Source: Hibiscus mutabilis
Taxonomy: Eukaryota; Streptophyta; Magnoliopsida; Malvales; Malvaceae
Length of the DNA: 64,000 nucleotides
Assembly: GCA_019671005.1 (NCBI GenBank)
Contig: CM033714.1
Location: forward strand, 88,217,909 to 88,281,908
Reading direction: 5' to 3'
Shown piece after piece: positions 35,641-47,642 of this stretch (positions are counted from its first letter, which is position 1; each line of letters starts with the position of its first letter). The notes beneath the pieces were generated by a model. The model was given only the letters and a program-made list of their open reading frames with translations, had not been told where the DNA came from and searched no databases. Both the position numbers and the translations under genes were made by a program.

Positions 35641-36644
35641 TATATGTAATTGTCAAAAAGAAAAACATATTTATATAGAACTTTACTCTGACAAGGGATT
35701 AACCTGCAAAAATAAATTTATAGGAAATAAAGAAAGAAAAAGCAAAATAAAAGGGGAAATTATTGAGTAATATTTCTTGTAAAAGAACATGAGCAATTGA
35801 TATTATATTAGAACTTTATTTCTTCAGAAAGTCATAACATTTGCTCATTTTGCAAAATCATCAGTTCAATGAAAGTCATTAAAACCTGAAGGGAGATATA
35901 AAAGATGATTTGTGTAATTAAGTTCACGGTTATCAACAATCTTATGCATCGAACTTCACAAAAGCTATAAATCATGGATGTCATCCATAGGTTCCCCAAC
36001 ATATCTTCCTCATGCATGTTTAGTTTAAGCAAAATGTAGTATTAAATTGCTACCTAAAAACAAAACTAGAATTCATTAAACAAAAGAATTTTACTGAGAT
36101 TGTAGTGAGAGTACCATAGAATTTGATCAGATTACATCCACCAACTAGCATAACAAGCTGAAGGCCACTTCTTCTTGTCGGTTATGGTCATCGCACAAAG
36201 GCCGAAGCGCAATTGACCACTTCATCAAGATGCAAAGCACTTATAGAGAGCCTTATTACTCTCTTTCTTTGCTTAAAACATAGTGAAGGATGGCCATTTA
36301 ATCTGCACCACCTGCAAGCAAAACTAACAAGAAAAATTGTTTACTAAACATCATCTTAGAGGATGGCCAGAAAAAAAAAACAAAACAGAATCTTAGAGAG
36401 AACAGAAAGGCTGAGAGATGCAGAAGTATGTTTGATATTTCTTCTTTTTCTTTTGTTTTGCTCCAGGGGAAAACTATGGTTTGGAGTTTGTGGATGGGAA
36501 AACGAGTCATGTTTTCCTAAGCATTCAGTTTCAAGTGAGAAAAATCTCACAAAATGAGATCACTGAGAAAAAAATTTTGCAACCTATAGAAAGAATATAA
36601 TTGCACAAAGGGGAACAAACTATGTTTCTTCTACTCTTCATTTT

Positions 36645-36800
36645 CCCTAGAGTACCCATGCCCGACAACCATATCAGACACAAATTCGGACAAGGCTATG
36701 GGGGGTATGATTTTCCAAATGCAAGGAAAACTTAGAAAAAATTGAGCATACTCTTGTTGGACACATGCCCACATCCAACACCTCCCAATGAGTCCAAGCA
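36645..36800 (-). repeat. GTGTCCGACAC-type dispersed repeat
   Basis: Minus strand ATGTTGCTTGGACTCATTGG, CATGTGTCCAACAAGAGTATG and TTGTCGGGCATGGGTAC. Second copy of the segment at 35499-35640. Confidence 0.5.
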
Positions 36801-37891
36801 ACATAGGGAACAAAAGTACCAGGCTGACTGCAAAGAAGCTGCAGTTAAAGAGGTAATAACAAACTTGATTCAAGCATCCTTCGAAGTACAAACATCTACT
36901 GGAAACAAATAAGCTAAAAGTCATCAACGAAAATGCATGACCACAAGAGAGGTTATATATGATAGATCAACCTTACTGTCCATATAAATTTGTATTAACC
37001 GCACAGAGTACCCTTGACCCTCTCTATGGATGCAAGAAGTTACGTAGCTTTATCACATAACCAGCAAAGATTTACAGTAAAATGAAACACAACAACAGTC
37101 AGACTCTCCATAACCATAATCTGATTAGGTTTCCGGCCAAAAATCTGAATACATTAGTTAGTAAGCCTTATTCCACTTTCATAGTATTTTTCATATAACA
37201 AATCCAACAATTTTCCCTGCCACAGTGCCACCTGAGGATTCTAGCTAGAAATGAGAAAAACAGCTCTAAACATAAACATGGTGGCAAAACCTTTTCACAA
37301 AAAAAAAAGTTTCTCTGCACAACCTATCAATATCTGACAGGATGGTATCTCTCAATTGAATCAAAATCCTTATTGCTGAGTATCTTACAGAATTTTTAAA
37401 AGGTGGCGCAAAATAAATAAATAAAAAGTCAAATTTCCTTGTAACCATACCCCACAAAGTACTGCTACCAGGAGTATGCATTAACTTAAACAATCAGTTT
37501 GCCTCTTATATCAGCTATTATCATCAAGGTTGAGTCAGCTTGTGCTGATAAAAAATGAAAGATAGAAACATACTTCCAAGACAAGGAGTTACCTTCTAAG
37601 AAAACTCACATATATTACAAATCAAAAACATCAAACATTTGGGGTGGGGGAAGGGTAACATGTGTCAAACAAAGAAGCACTGTTCACACCCCACTAGAAT
37701 GGTTATGGATGTCCATGGCCCTCAAGTTTCAAATGATTGATAAATAGTTCAGTACATATCCATGAAAGAACATGGAAAGATAACCTATAAAAGATAGGAA
37801 GAGTACTCCTATCTTATACAACGTTCACAGCACAAAATAGAAATGAAAAACCTAAGATAGGATGCTGTTTAATCTGAATTCATTCACCCAA

Positions 37892-39889
37892 TCACCAGTG
37901 CCTCCCTTGAGAACCACCTCCCTTGTTTTTGGAAAAGAAGGTATTCTTGGGTTTTGGTAGCTCGTGAATGTCCATCACTTGTATCGTTCGTTGCTTTTTG
38001 GCTTCAAAAAGCACAGAAAAAGTGCAGACAATCACATTTAGTATGAACCCAATGTGAGGGATTCAAGATGAAGTAAATTGTGGAAGAAGAAAAGAAAACA
38101 AACCATTTTCAGCTTCTTTGTAACTTTCTTGAAGCCTTTTCCTTGCAGAAGCCAGCCTTTCAGAGTCAAAATTGCTTTCCTTTTGTTCTCTCTGCCTCTA
38201 CGAAACCCCCAGAAAGGTGATTCAACAAATAGCATGACAAAGTCTCTACAAATACCAACTCATCAAACCCAACCCTTTGGTCAACAGACAACACTAAAAT
38301 AGTTAAATTAAGTTGAGGTTTCCCTTGGCCTTTCTGCTAATATAAACTATTTGGGTGTAGTAAGTAACAATAGCTTCTCATTCCTTGAGAATCAAGGGAA
38401 TTTGTCAAAACACTGGTTTCACATCAACAAATCATTTTGAAAGCATTTGCTATCTAAATTTGGTATCAGATCTCCATGTCCTAATACCTGTACGTTTTGT
38501 GGAGGAGTTGAATGAGTATGTCTTGATGGAGGATCTTTTACGGGGAGGAGGGATTGGCTTTGGCTTCCTTTCAGGTTCTGAATTATTCTTGTCTGAACCA
38601 AAACTCCCATCTGTCAATTGTTGTTTGGAAAGGCATTAAAAGAAGGTTGATTAATTGAATGCACAAAAGAAAGATACAAATATCATATCCAACTTTGAAT
38701 CAGATTCTACTTACTGTGTGGATTTGGAGAGTATGCAAAATCAGGAACCTATAACAGAACGGAATCTTAGAAAGATACAAAAAAATAAGGCAGAAATTCC
38801 AAAGCAACTTTCACATGAAAAAGCATTTTCTTTAACCTGTTGACGACCATTTGAGGGAGCTTTTGCTGTGGTGAATCTCCATCTGCTGGTAGACAGTATT
38901 CATAGTCATTTTAATTTTAGTGACATGTCAAAATTCTTCATGTTACAGTTTAGATAATAATTTTACCCATAAGTCCAGCAGGTTCAGGTTCTCCAGGTTG
39001 ATTCACCCTTACCCATTCATCTACAATCTCTTTCCATTTCCTGAAGAAATAATATAACACACTTTCATTGATAAATGCTTCCTCAATTTGTTCACTTACG
39101 AATAGAATAAAAAAACTAAACATTTAACATATATGTGATTTCCAGAAGTTCATTAAAACCTGACAAGTTGCTTCACTAATCTCCTAACATCATTTGATGA
39201 ATGCTTCCTCAATTTGTTAACGTGTCTCCCGATGTCAGTCTCCTGAAGATAGAATCATAACATGGCAATGGTCTTAAAGCAAACAAAACAGGGAATTATA
39301 CCAAAAAACAGTGTTCCACATAATTATTAGTACCTTGAGAGCTTGAAATGTTATATCCATGTCTGCCAAGCTTTGAAGTAAATCAACCAAAGAATCTTCA
39401 GACTGTACAAATAATTTGAAAATATATATATATATATTCATTCAAATCAAAATCCAAAACAATTTATCAAATCAACAATAGAAGTGCAGAAAAATTCAAA
39501 GACCTGATCAGGTAGTTCAAGACGCTCCTTAATCTCAAGAACCCTTTTCTGTTCATCATCAAAAAAGCCTCCATAAGGGTCCAAATCATCATCTTCATTA
39601 TCTTTATCTGATTGAGGCGTAAAAGGTGACCCTTTTTCCTTCCTCCTCCTTTAGCTTCATGGGGGCTATCTTCTTTATTAACTTGATATCCATTTGATCT
39701 CTCACCAAAATCACAGCTTTTACACATGGTAGCCATGGAAGTAGCATAAAGCCTCTCCACAATCCCATCTCTCCTCTGCTTCAACTCTTGGCCATAATCC
39801 AAAGAAGCTACCAGGATTGCCGTATCTATAAAAGTCCACACATCAACACCAGCTGTTTCAAGAACTGATCTGAAATCATCCAAATCCAT
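37892..39889 (-). pseudogene. MED26-like Mediator subunit gene, three frameshifts
   Basis: Relative of plant Mediator subunit 26 (from memory At5g09850, 353 aa), which links Mediator to elongation factors through a TFIIS N-terminal domain. Minus-strand exons: 39889-39504, 39402-39334, 39242-39160, 39040-38967, 38885-38837, 38748-38715, 38610-38488, 38197-38104 and 38001-37892. All nine have good splice sites. Visible parts: MDLDDFRSVLETAGVDVWTF; SEDSLVDLLQSLADMDITFQ; ETDIGRHVNKLRKHSSNDVR; RKWKEIVDEWVRVNQPGEPE; ARKRLQESYKEAEN; VMDIHELPKPK; ending GRHW. Three one-base changes, each in a run of A on the coding strand, break the frame: one missing base in 39633-39637, one missing in 38861-38864, one extra in 38536-38539. 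Either a recently dead copy or homopolymer errors in the assembly; other genes here show none. Confidence 0.8.
39422..39437. repeat. (AT)n microsatellite in intron
   Basis: Eight AT repeats in intron 1 of the MED26-like gene. Confidence 0.8.
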
Positions 39890-40302
39890 TACAATTCAAA
39901 CAAAAAGTTGATGATTATATTGCAAATTCCAAGGGCCTGTTTTTCAAGCTATCAAATCAATATTTGACCTTCAACATAATCAGATCTGATTGAAAACAGA
40001 AAGACCCAAAGCTTGAATTTTGCAAAATTTTTCAGCTGACAAAAGGAAAACAATTCTTTGAAGTCAAAGCTGAAATGGGTTTTTTAACAACTTTATGGTT
40101 TTGAGTTTGTTAATGGAAATGGATTTTTGTGTGGGAATTGGAATAAACAAAATGAACAGATATAACTTTTTTCTTTCCTTTTGGATGAAATGACTATGAT
40201 TTTTCTTTATTTGGGAGAGAATAATAGATAAGTGTATTCTTTTTCTTATAATTACACAAATATAAGTAAAGAAAATGTAATTACACATGAGTGAATTGTT
40301 TT
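39890..40302. other. Upstream region of MED26-like gene
   Basis: Probable promoter and 5' UTR on the minus strand; no further gene seen. It ends at the MITE starting at 40303. Confidence 0.4.
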
Positions 40303-41290
40303 GGGTAACCAAAATGGTCAGTTACCTTACTCACCAATTTCAAAAACTAACGTTGTGGTCATTTATTATCTTTAATAAGTGTCAATTGTCACACTTTTAC
40401 TCATCAATTTCAAAAAATTAATAAATTTAAATAATCACTAAACTATTATCAAAAGAAAATGCAGATCCAGGTGCCTAAAAATAATTTTTATAATTACATA
40501 TTTAATTTTTCATATTTACACATATAATTAATTTAGTCTTAATTTTAATAATAGAAAACAGCCACGTACTCTCTAACTCTTACGGAATCAATGATGGTTC
40601 TATACTTAACCAAAGCAAAACCTTTAATTGAAAACAAGATGGAGTTCATTCGAATATATGCATATACCTTAATATCAAGTAAAGAAACATCAAATAACTC
40701 TAATCCTCGCATCAACTTCATAATGAAAAACATTCTTAATTAATATAAATTAATATGGATTAAATTGCCTTTATTGAGAGGACTAATTTACACAATTTCA
40801 GAAAACGAGAGTGACCAAAGATGTATTTTTACACGTTAGATACGTTAACATCACGAAAGCATCCCGCGCCCATCTAGGTTGCTATTTGCCGCCAATACCA
40901 CTCATAAGACCACCATTGATTCAGTAAGAGTTAGGGAGTACGTCTGTGACTGTATTTCATTAAATTCTTATTTGCAATTAAAGATTTTTATATTAAAATT
41001 AGGATTAAATTAATTGTATGTGTAAATATAGAAGACTAAATATATAATTTTATAAATTATTTTTAGTTCGGTGGTCAAAATAGGAGTGAAGTAATAATTT
41101 AGTGACTATCTAGCTAGTTTACCCTTCTCTTTACTGTGTCAAGTCCCGGCAGTTGTCTAACGAAAATTAACACTCAAGCGACCAAATGTTTAAAGCGCGA
41201 AACATAAGTGACCACAACGTTAGTTTTTTAAAATTGGTGAGCAAAAGCGTGCACTTACTAAAGATAAGTGACCATTTCAGTAGTTTATCC
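40303..41290. mobile_element. Mutator-like MITE with perfect 9-bp target duplication
   Basis: 988 bp. Flanked by AATTGTTTT at 40294-40302 and 41291-41299. The left end GGGTAACCAAAATGGTCAG mirrors the right end, which reads GACCATTTCAGTAGTTTATCC; CTAACGTTGTGGTCA at 40348-40362 is mirrored near 41210-41225. Inner sequence is AT-rich without an intact gene. Confidence 0.85.
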
Positions 41291-42766
41291 AATTGTTTTT
41301 TATTATTCACCTAATTCCTGGGTCACTTTAATTAAGCAAGGGGATAATTCATAAGTGACCCCTAAACTATAGCAAATCATTTAATATTGTACATGTACTT
41401 TTGATGACTATAACCGTTAAATAAAAATGATATGTCGCATCCTAATTACAAATCAACATTGGTCGGTCAAATGGTAAGATATTGGTACCGTTTAAACAGA
41501 TTTTGAATTCGAGATTTTATGTATGCAGAAAATTCACGTCGAGAGATTCACCTACCACAATTGTGTGTATAATACAAATTAATTTTAATTAATTACGATA
41601 AAGCCCTTGAAAATTGGGAGAAAAAAATAGGTTGACCTACCTATTTAGATCAACAATTATTTAATCTAGACCTAAAGCGAAAATCCATCATCTTTTAGGC
41701 TTTGTCAAATTAATAGTTCGATCAAGCTATTAATAACCAAGAACAAGAATAAATAAATAAATACTAACAATTTATTAAAAATAAAAAGAATGAGAATACT
41801 GAAACTATTGTAATGAAGAAAAGGAAAACTAGATCATGAAAGATTTAAGGACTAAGGCTTAATGCACTATTTACCCTTAATATTTACTATTATTCTCATA
41901 TAGGACTTAATATATTTTTTAGGCTCATATGCCCCTAACGTTATAGACGTTATCTAAATTGCCCCAATAATTTATAAAAAAATATGACCAATAATATCGC
42001 GTTATGGCAACATCTCTATTTATTCTTTTAAATTTTTAGATAAAATAAAATAAAAATATTAAAATATTTATTAAATTAATTTTATTTTTTAAAAAACTAC
42101 ACTTTTAAAAAGTACGATTGACATGATGTGCCTTTGTTTTATATGGCCATATCGGTCATCCGATGGGTGTCATTTCGGTAAATAATTGACTTTGAATTCC
42201 AATTCAATAATTAATTTTTAAAGGTTGATTCTTGGGTAAAAGCTTAATAAATAAGGGTGTTTTGATAATTGATCTAAAAGCACATTTTCGAAAGCTCAAA
42301 GCAATATTTTTAAACTTTTTTACATTTCGATTGAAAAACAATTTTCATCTCAAAAGCTCCTTATTCTTTATTAATTATGATGTTAAAAGTGCTTTTGGAA
42401 GGAAAAACACTTTTTAACCGAAATGAAAACTAGTTCAAAATTTGAAACAAATAAATATATAAAAACACTAGCTTTTTTTCCTTCTCTATGTAACATTCTT
42501 CTAATCAAGTTTGCAACACCTACAAAAAAAAACTAGCCCAATTTCTCACACCAGCTATTAACGTACTTATCTTGCAAATAAAACCTTGTTGATTTTTGTT
42601 TTATCATCTTACCATTTGAAAAAGACAAAAAGGTACATGATCTCCCTTGTAGTCTTCAAATTAGGTTTAAGTAAGTTTCAATTTTTTTATAAAAAAAGAA
42701 AAAAAAATTAATCAGTGTGCCAATTGATGTGATGAAAAGTGCTTAATGGACATGGCATTAAAATTT
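41291..42766. other. Intergenic, repeat fragments, no gene
   Basis: A possible tRNA-derived SINE is at 41455-41580 (TCAAATGGTAAGATATTGG then GAATTCGAGATTTTATG). At 41860-42010 there is one terminal part of a transposon. No gene supported. Confidence 0.4.
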
Positions 42767-43017
42767 GGGTAAAATTTTGATACACATGCTTTACACAAGC
42801 ATGTCTATTTACACTATAAAAATTAAAATCTTAAATTTTTAACTCTAACCCTAAAAAACTAAACCCCACACTCTAAACCCTAAACCTAAATTCTAAATAC
42901 TAACCTTAAATTTTCTAAACCATACAGCTTAAACCTCTAAACTAAAACCCTAATCCTTAAAACTAAAAGACACGTATAAACTAAAATTTACACGGCCTGT
43001 GTATCAAAATTTTTTCC
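42767..43017. mobile_element. MITE, GGGTAAAAYTTTGATACA family, perfect target duplication
   Basis: 251 bp, flanked by TTAAAATTT at 42758-42766 and 43018-43026. Ends GGGTAAAATTTTGATACAC and GTGTATCAAAATTTTTTCC are inverted repeats. The interior is made of CCCTAAA-like words. Same family as 22731-22969; decayed relatives lie near 7000 and 34740. Confidence 0.88.
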
Positions 43018-43432
43018 TTAAAATTTTGTCCATGCTACGATCATAAAATCAGTCCATTTGAGCAAGTTTAATAACCCAACTGACCTATTTCGTTGCGTAA
43101 CTTAGGAGTATTTTGCCCCTTATTGGGACAAAGATTGTCCCACGTATGGAAAAGGTTTAAATATGTATATTTGGTACTTAAATTAGACACTTTCTTTTTA
43201 AATTGGTATTTAAATTTTTTGCTCTCAAATTGGTATATGAGACACATTCTTTCAAGTTGACGCTTAAAGAATTTTTACTCCTAAGTTGGTAGTTCAAGTA
43301 GACATCTTTTTCTCAAATTGATACAAAAAAATGTATGTTCTATTAATTTAGTCGTAATTTTTTTTATAATAATCGGAGCCTAATTAAAAATTCCTTTTTA
43401 TCGGCAAATTTGTTGACTTTCAAAGGGAGGAA
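43018..43432. other. Intergenic, transposon end fragment
   Basis: The segment 43160-43330 has repeated AAATTGGTA and CAAATTGATAC words like the end of a DNA transposon; its partner was not located. No gene. Confidence 0.35.
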
Positions 43433-46266
43433 AAGACTGCCCATATTTTATTGATAGACAAAATACCTTACATTCGTTACTTAAAGACATATAACCACAG
43501 ATTGAATAAGGGCCTTTGTCTTCAGGTAATTACAAACACAAAAATAACCTAAACTGACAGACCACTTTAGTTTGACCTTCGGTGCATTTCTTGATCCAGC
43601 ATTATCTAACCTGTAGTTAAGAGAGAAAGGTATTCCAAGCTGTTCATTCCATTTTTTGCCAGCATATCTGCTTCAACGTTACCGGATCTTGGGATATGTC
43701 TAACACACATCCACCCATCTTTATACCAACATGCGATCCAGGTGATTACATTTGACAAGCCGGGGCTTTTGTAGGATCACGAATCCAATCAAATACCACC
43801 TTGCAATCAGTTTCTACCGCCAGTTTAGCTCTCCCAAACCATGCCGAGTCTCGAAAAAATTCTATGTTATGTTTGATGGCTAGAGCTTCTGCTAAAATTG
43901 GTGGAGCAGCCCCAATTATTTTCGAAAATTCCATAATCCGCACCTCTTCCTCATTGCGTAGCAGACCCCCTATTCCACCCCCACTTTCGTCGGATCTCAT
44001 TGCCCCATCGACATTAAATTTAAGCCAACCGATGGGAGGAGGCTCCAGGTATATGGAGCTGGCGCCTTCGAGGGCCTCAACATAATAGCTTCAGTATTCA
44101 CCGGGTTAGAAACAATGTCATGCACTGAAGCCTTTAAATCCGGGGAGTTTGCCTTTATCCGCCACACTAACCTTAGTTTAATTATTAAAAGCATTTGCAC
44201 TGTGTCTAAAGATTTCTCTTTAAAAATCATTTCATTTCGAAAAAGCCATATTGACCAGATTACAGCGAAAGGGATAATTCTCCATACCTTTGCCTTGTTG
44301 ATATCCGGACCAGCTTCGTTCCAAGCAACCAAAAAGGTTACTGGATCTTCATGCATCGTGATTATAACACCCCAAAGATTGCAAAAATGGTTCCATAATG
44401 TCCAGGCTACTTTGCACGTGAAGAAAAGATGAACCACAGATTCTTCGTGGTTTTTGCATAGAGGACATCCGGTGTCTTCAATTATTGCTATCCCCCTTCT
44501 AACTAATTCCAGTTTCACCGGTGCTCTTCGAAGGAATATTAGCCACATGAAGGATTCAACCTTTAAAGGAGCGATCCCTAACCAAATGAAATTTCTCCAA
44601 TCAATATTAACCCCATCATTCGCACCATTAATTTGTCCTGCGGTTTTAACCGGGTATACCCCATCTGCTGATTTTGCCCATCGTACCCAATCTTGGTTGA
44701 CATTTGATCCAGAAAAGCTTTCAAGCAACTGACTTAAATGGTTCCCCTGATCCTTTTCCCATTCAAATAGGTTGCATCGCAAGGGTATATTCCACGGCCA
44801 GCCATCTCCACCCTTCGAACCAAACTCAGCAATCGCCCCATTGTGTCTGCAGGAGACTGAAAATATGCAGGGGAATTGATCTTTCAAAGGCCGATCGCCG
44901 ATCCAACAGTCCTGCCAAAACTTTCAAAGGCCGATCGCCGATCCAACAGTCCTGCCAAAACTGGATTTTTCTCCCATTGCCCACTTGGAGACTAAAGTTG
45001 GACCTTATATTACTACCAAATTCATCTTCAGCATAAAAAGACTTTAGTATATCTCGCCAAATCCATTAAACTAATCTCGGGATATTGCTTGGAGGAACAA
45101 GAGTGTCTTCATTTATTTTGTATTTGCAGCTCACCACTCTTTTCCACCAAGTATCTTCTTCTGCACCATATCTCCAAATCAACTTCCCGAGAAGCGCTCT
45201 ATTCTTCGAATCAAGGTCTGCGACCCCTAGGCCCCCTTTTTCATCGGTTTACAAACTTCTTTCCAGTTCACCCAATGTATTTTTCTTGTATCGTTCGATC
45301 CTCCCCATAGGAATCTTGCCATCAAGCTATTCAACTTCTTTGAGATTGAAACTGGCATCCTGAAAGTAGATAAATAATACATAGGAAGGCTTGCCATGAC
45401 TGATTTTATCAATGTCAGTCTCGCTCCAAATAATAAACCCTTGGCTTTTCAACTTGCCAATCGATTTGAGAATTTAGTCACCACTGGCTCCATAGAGCTA
45501 TATTGTTTCTCTTGGCTCCAAGAAGTAATCCAAGGTATTCCGACGGAAAGGAGCCTAACATACAGCCAGTCAAAGATGCCCACTGGTTCAGTAACACATT
45601 GTCCACATTGATTCCGAATAATTGACATTTTTTTAGGTTCATTTGTAATCCTGCTGCAAGCTCAAAAACCCTTAAGACTCTTCACATTTCTAACTTGTTC
45701 CTGTAAAGCCTCACAGAAGGTTATTAGATCATCAGCGTATTGAAGGTGGGTGACTTGCATCTGAGCATTTTCCATATCAATGGAAAGGCCTGAGAATAGA
45801 TTCTTTGAGGCAGCTTTCCTTAGAAGCAAATTTAGAGCTTCCACTACTATGTTAAACAGTAACGGGGAGAGTGGACAGCCTTGCCGAAGCCCCCTGGAAA
45901 TCTTGAATTTTTCTGTGGAAGAGCTATTCACCAGAGCCGCAATTTTGGCCGTAGAGATGCATTGTTCGATCCACTTGCACCATTTGCTGCCAAACCCCAT
46001 CTCCTTCATTATGCGAAGCAGAAATTCCCAATTTACCGTGTCATACGCCTTTCTAAAATCCACCTTAAATACAATTCCACTTGATCCATTTTTGATTGCA
46101 GCATCAATCACTTCATTAGCTATAAAAGCGCAGTCTAGAATTTGCCGTCCAGGAATGAACGCAAACTGAGACTCACCGATTATCTTGGACATCATCGGTC
46201 TCGTTCTGTTAGCTAAAACTTTAGCCAGTACCTTATAGACTGCTCCCACAAGGCTGATCGGGCTTT
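43433..46266 (-). mobile_element. 5'-truncated LINE (L1-type), degenerate
   Basis: Non-LTR retrotransposon fragment read on the minus strand, containing the C-terminal two thirds of ORF2. The reverse transcriptase part (46266-45660) starts abruptly at SPISLVGAVYKVLAKVLANR and contains FIPGRQILDCAFIANEVID, DFRKAYDTVNW, GLRQGCPLSPLLFNI and the catalytic YADD. Then come LIKSVMASLPMYYLS and MARFLWGG (about 45410-45290). The zinc-binding region (44880-44100) has CPLCKNHEESVVHLFFTC. An RNase H-like segment (44000-43610) has VETDCKVVFDWI and HIPRSGNVEADMLAKNG. Several frameshifts, one caused by a 40-bp tandem duplication at 44881-44960. The probable 3' end is near 43433, with AATAAA just inside. The 5' part, endonuclease and ORF1, is missing. 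Confidence 0.85.
44881..44960. repeat. Exact 40-bp tandem duplication inside the LINE
   Basis: Two identical 40-bp units, 44881-44920 and 44921-44960, each starting CTTTCAAAGGCCGATCGCCG. On the minus strand one unit encodes FWQDCWIGDRPLK in frame. The second shifts the frame because 40 is not divisible by three. Confidence 0.97.
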
Positions 46267-46699
46267 AATCTCAGGTGATTACCTTGGACATTATAATTTA
46301 TTGATTTGTGGAGATTAAAATTCGAACCATACTTATCGGAAGTCATCTCTTAAAGACACCACTCCATAACTAAACTATCTTTCAAATTCACCCATTCTTA
46401 ATCATAGTGAGATTTATTTCTAGCTTTACAATGCAATTCCTAGAGTTAAAATGTGATTAATGCTAGTTTTTACTCTTTCATCCGCTAGAGGATTGCAAGT
46501 CAGCCTATGAAGTTGGAAAGTAGACGACAGTAGAGAATAAGGTTCGTTGGCTTGGCAGTAATCCAGTGATGGTATTCCGGGAACGAGTTTGGAGAAACGG
46601 ATTGCAAAAGCTCTTACATTCCTAGAGGAAACTGGTTCTGCTTTTGTTTTGTAAGAGGAGTTCTCAAAAGGAGCTCTTACATTCTTAAAACGGTTGACA
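46267..46699. other. Intergenic upstream of the truncated LINE
   Basis: No gene seen. The phrase AGCTCTTACATTC is repeated at about 46609 and 46672. Confidence 0.4.
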
Positions 46700-47066
46700 T
46701 TCACAAAATCTGGACATTAATCTGCCTAAATCTAATTACTCACTACTAAGTTGTGCACTGAAGAGAAGTTGAGACGATGTAGGGTAGTTTGGTTATCAGA
46801 TCAATATATTCTTAAAGATAGTTAACATTTACAAGATCTTGAGACCAATCTGTCTACAATCTTGTGAATCATTACTAAGTGGTACACTAGGCTCTACACG
46901 CTTGTAAATAGGATATCGAGATAGAGGCACTACAAGCAGAGTTGCATTGATAGAAACCAGGACGATGTAAGGTAGTTTGGATATCAGATCAACACATTTA
47001 CAGAATCTATCTGCCAATCTGTTTAAACTCTCATAAATCATAACTAAGTTGCACTATTCTACAAGC
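46700..47066. repeat. Degenerate tandem repeat, three units
   Basis: Three related segments begin at about 46701, 46829 and 46999. Each has an AATCTG...ATTAATCTG-type start followed by CTACTAAGTTGTGCAC-like and then GATGTAGGGTAGTTTGG-like blocks. Periods are about 128 and 170 bp. No coding sense. Confidence 0.6.
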
Positions 47067-47396
47067 CCATAAATCGAACAATATAAGCGGTCTATACTCA
47101 AACCATTGTTTGCATACAAATAGACCTAACCTACCTAAAATAAATAGAAAAAATCATGAAAAAAGGAATTAGGTATCCCTTTAACCTGAAACAAACTAGG
47201 AATAATTCCTAAATTCTTGGTTCCATATGAAAGAACAAAAATTTGGGCAAATATGTGTGGAAGTTTCTTTGATGTCGAGTGAATTCAAGAACACAAGTAA
47301 AACATAACAAATAGTCTATTCTCATCATCCCAATCCATCACTTAGAATATATGCGAGTCCATTACATTAAGATAACACTAAAAATTTACAATACCA

Positions 47397-47420
47397 TAAA
47401 GAAAGAAAGAAAGAAAGAAA
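47397..47420. repeat. (GAAA)n microsatellite
   Basis: About six GAAA units, about 220 bp beyond the stop codon of the glutaredoxin-domain gene. Confidence 0.85.
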
Positions 47421-47642
47421 CAACCTCCTCAACAATAAAAATGCTATGACATTTTGATTACATCATACTATTAGTATTATTACAATATCCAGTTAAACAA
47501 GACACCGAATGAATGAAGAACAGGAGTTTCATTATGTACCATATAGTGCATTATCCACATTTCCACATCATCAATATATGTTAACAAATGAAGAACATGA
47601 GCTTCATTATGTACCTTTTAACACTTTGTAGCAACCAAAGCT

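Larger units (their letters stand above)
34409..37891. other. Gap between F-box gene and MED26-like gene
   Basis: About 3.5 kb with no supported coding gene. At 34738-34985 there is a decayed MITE-like segment (TTTTGATATACAACATGTG, TTTAGGG-like interior). Segments 35499-35640 and 36645-36800 are diverged copies of the GTGTCCGACAC-type dispersed repeat on the minus strand. Some of this may be untranslated sequence of the MED26-like gene or a non-coding transcript; the sequence alone cannot tell. Confidence 0.4.

Noticed and set aside
38038..38235. 65-codon minus-strand frame across MED26-like exon 8
   Set aside because: It reads the exon out of frame; the frame with ARKRLQESYKEAEN matches the family.
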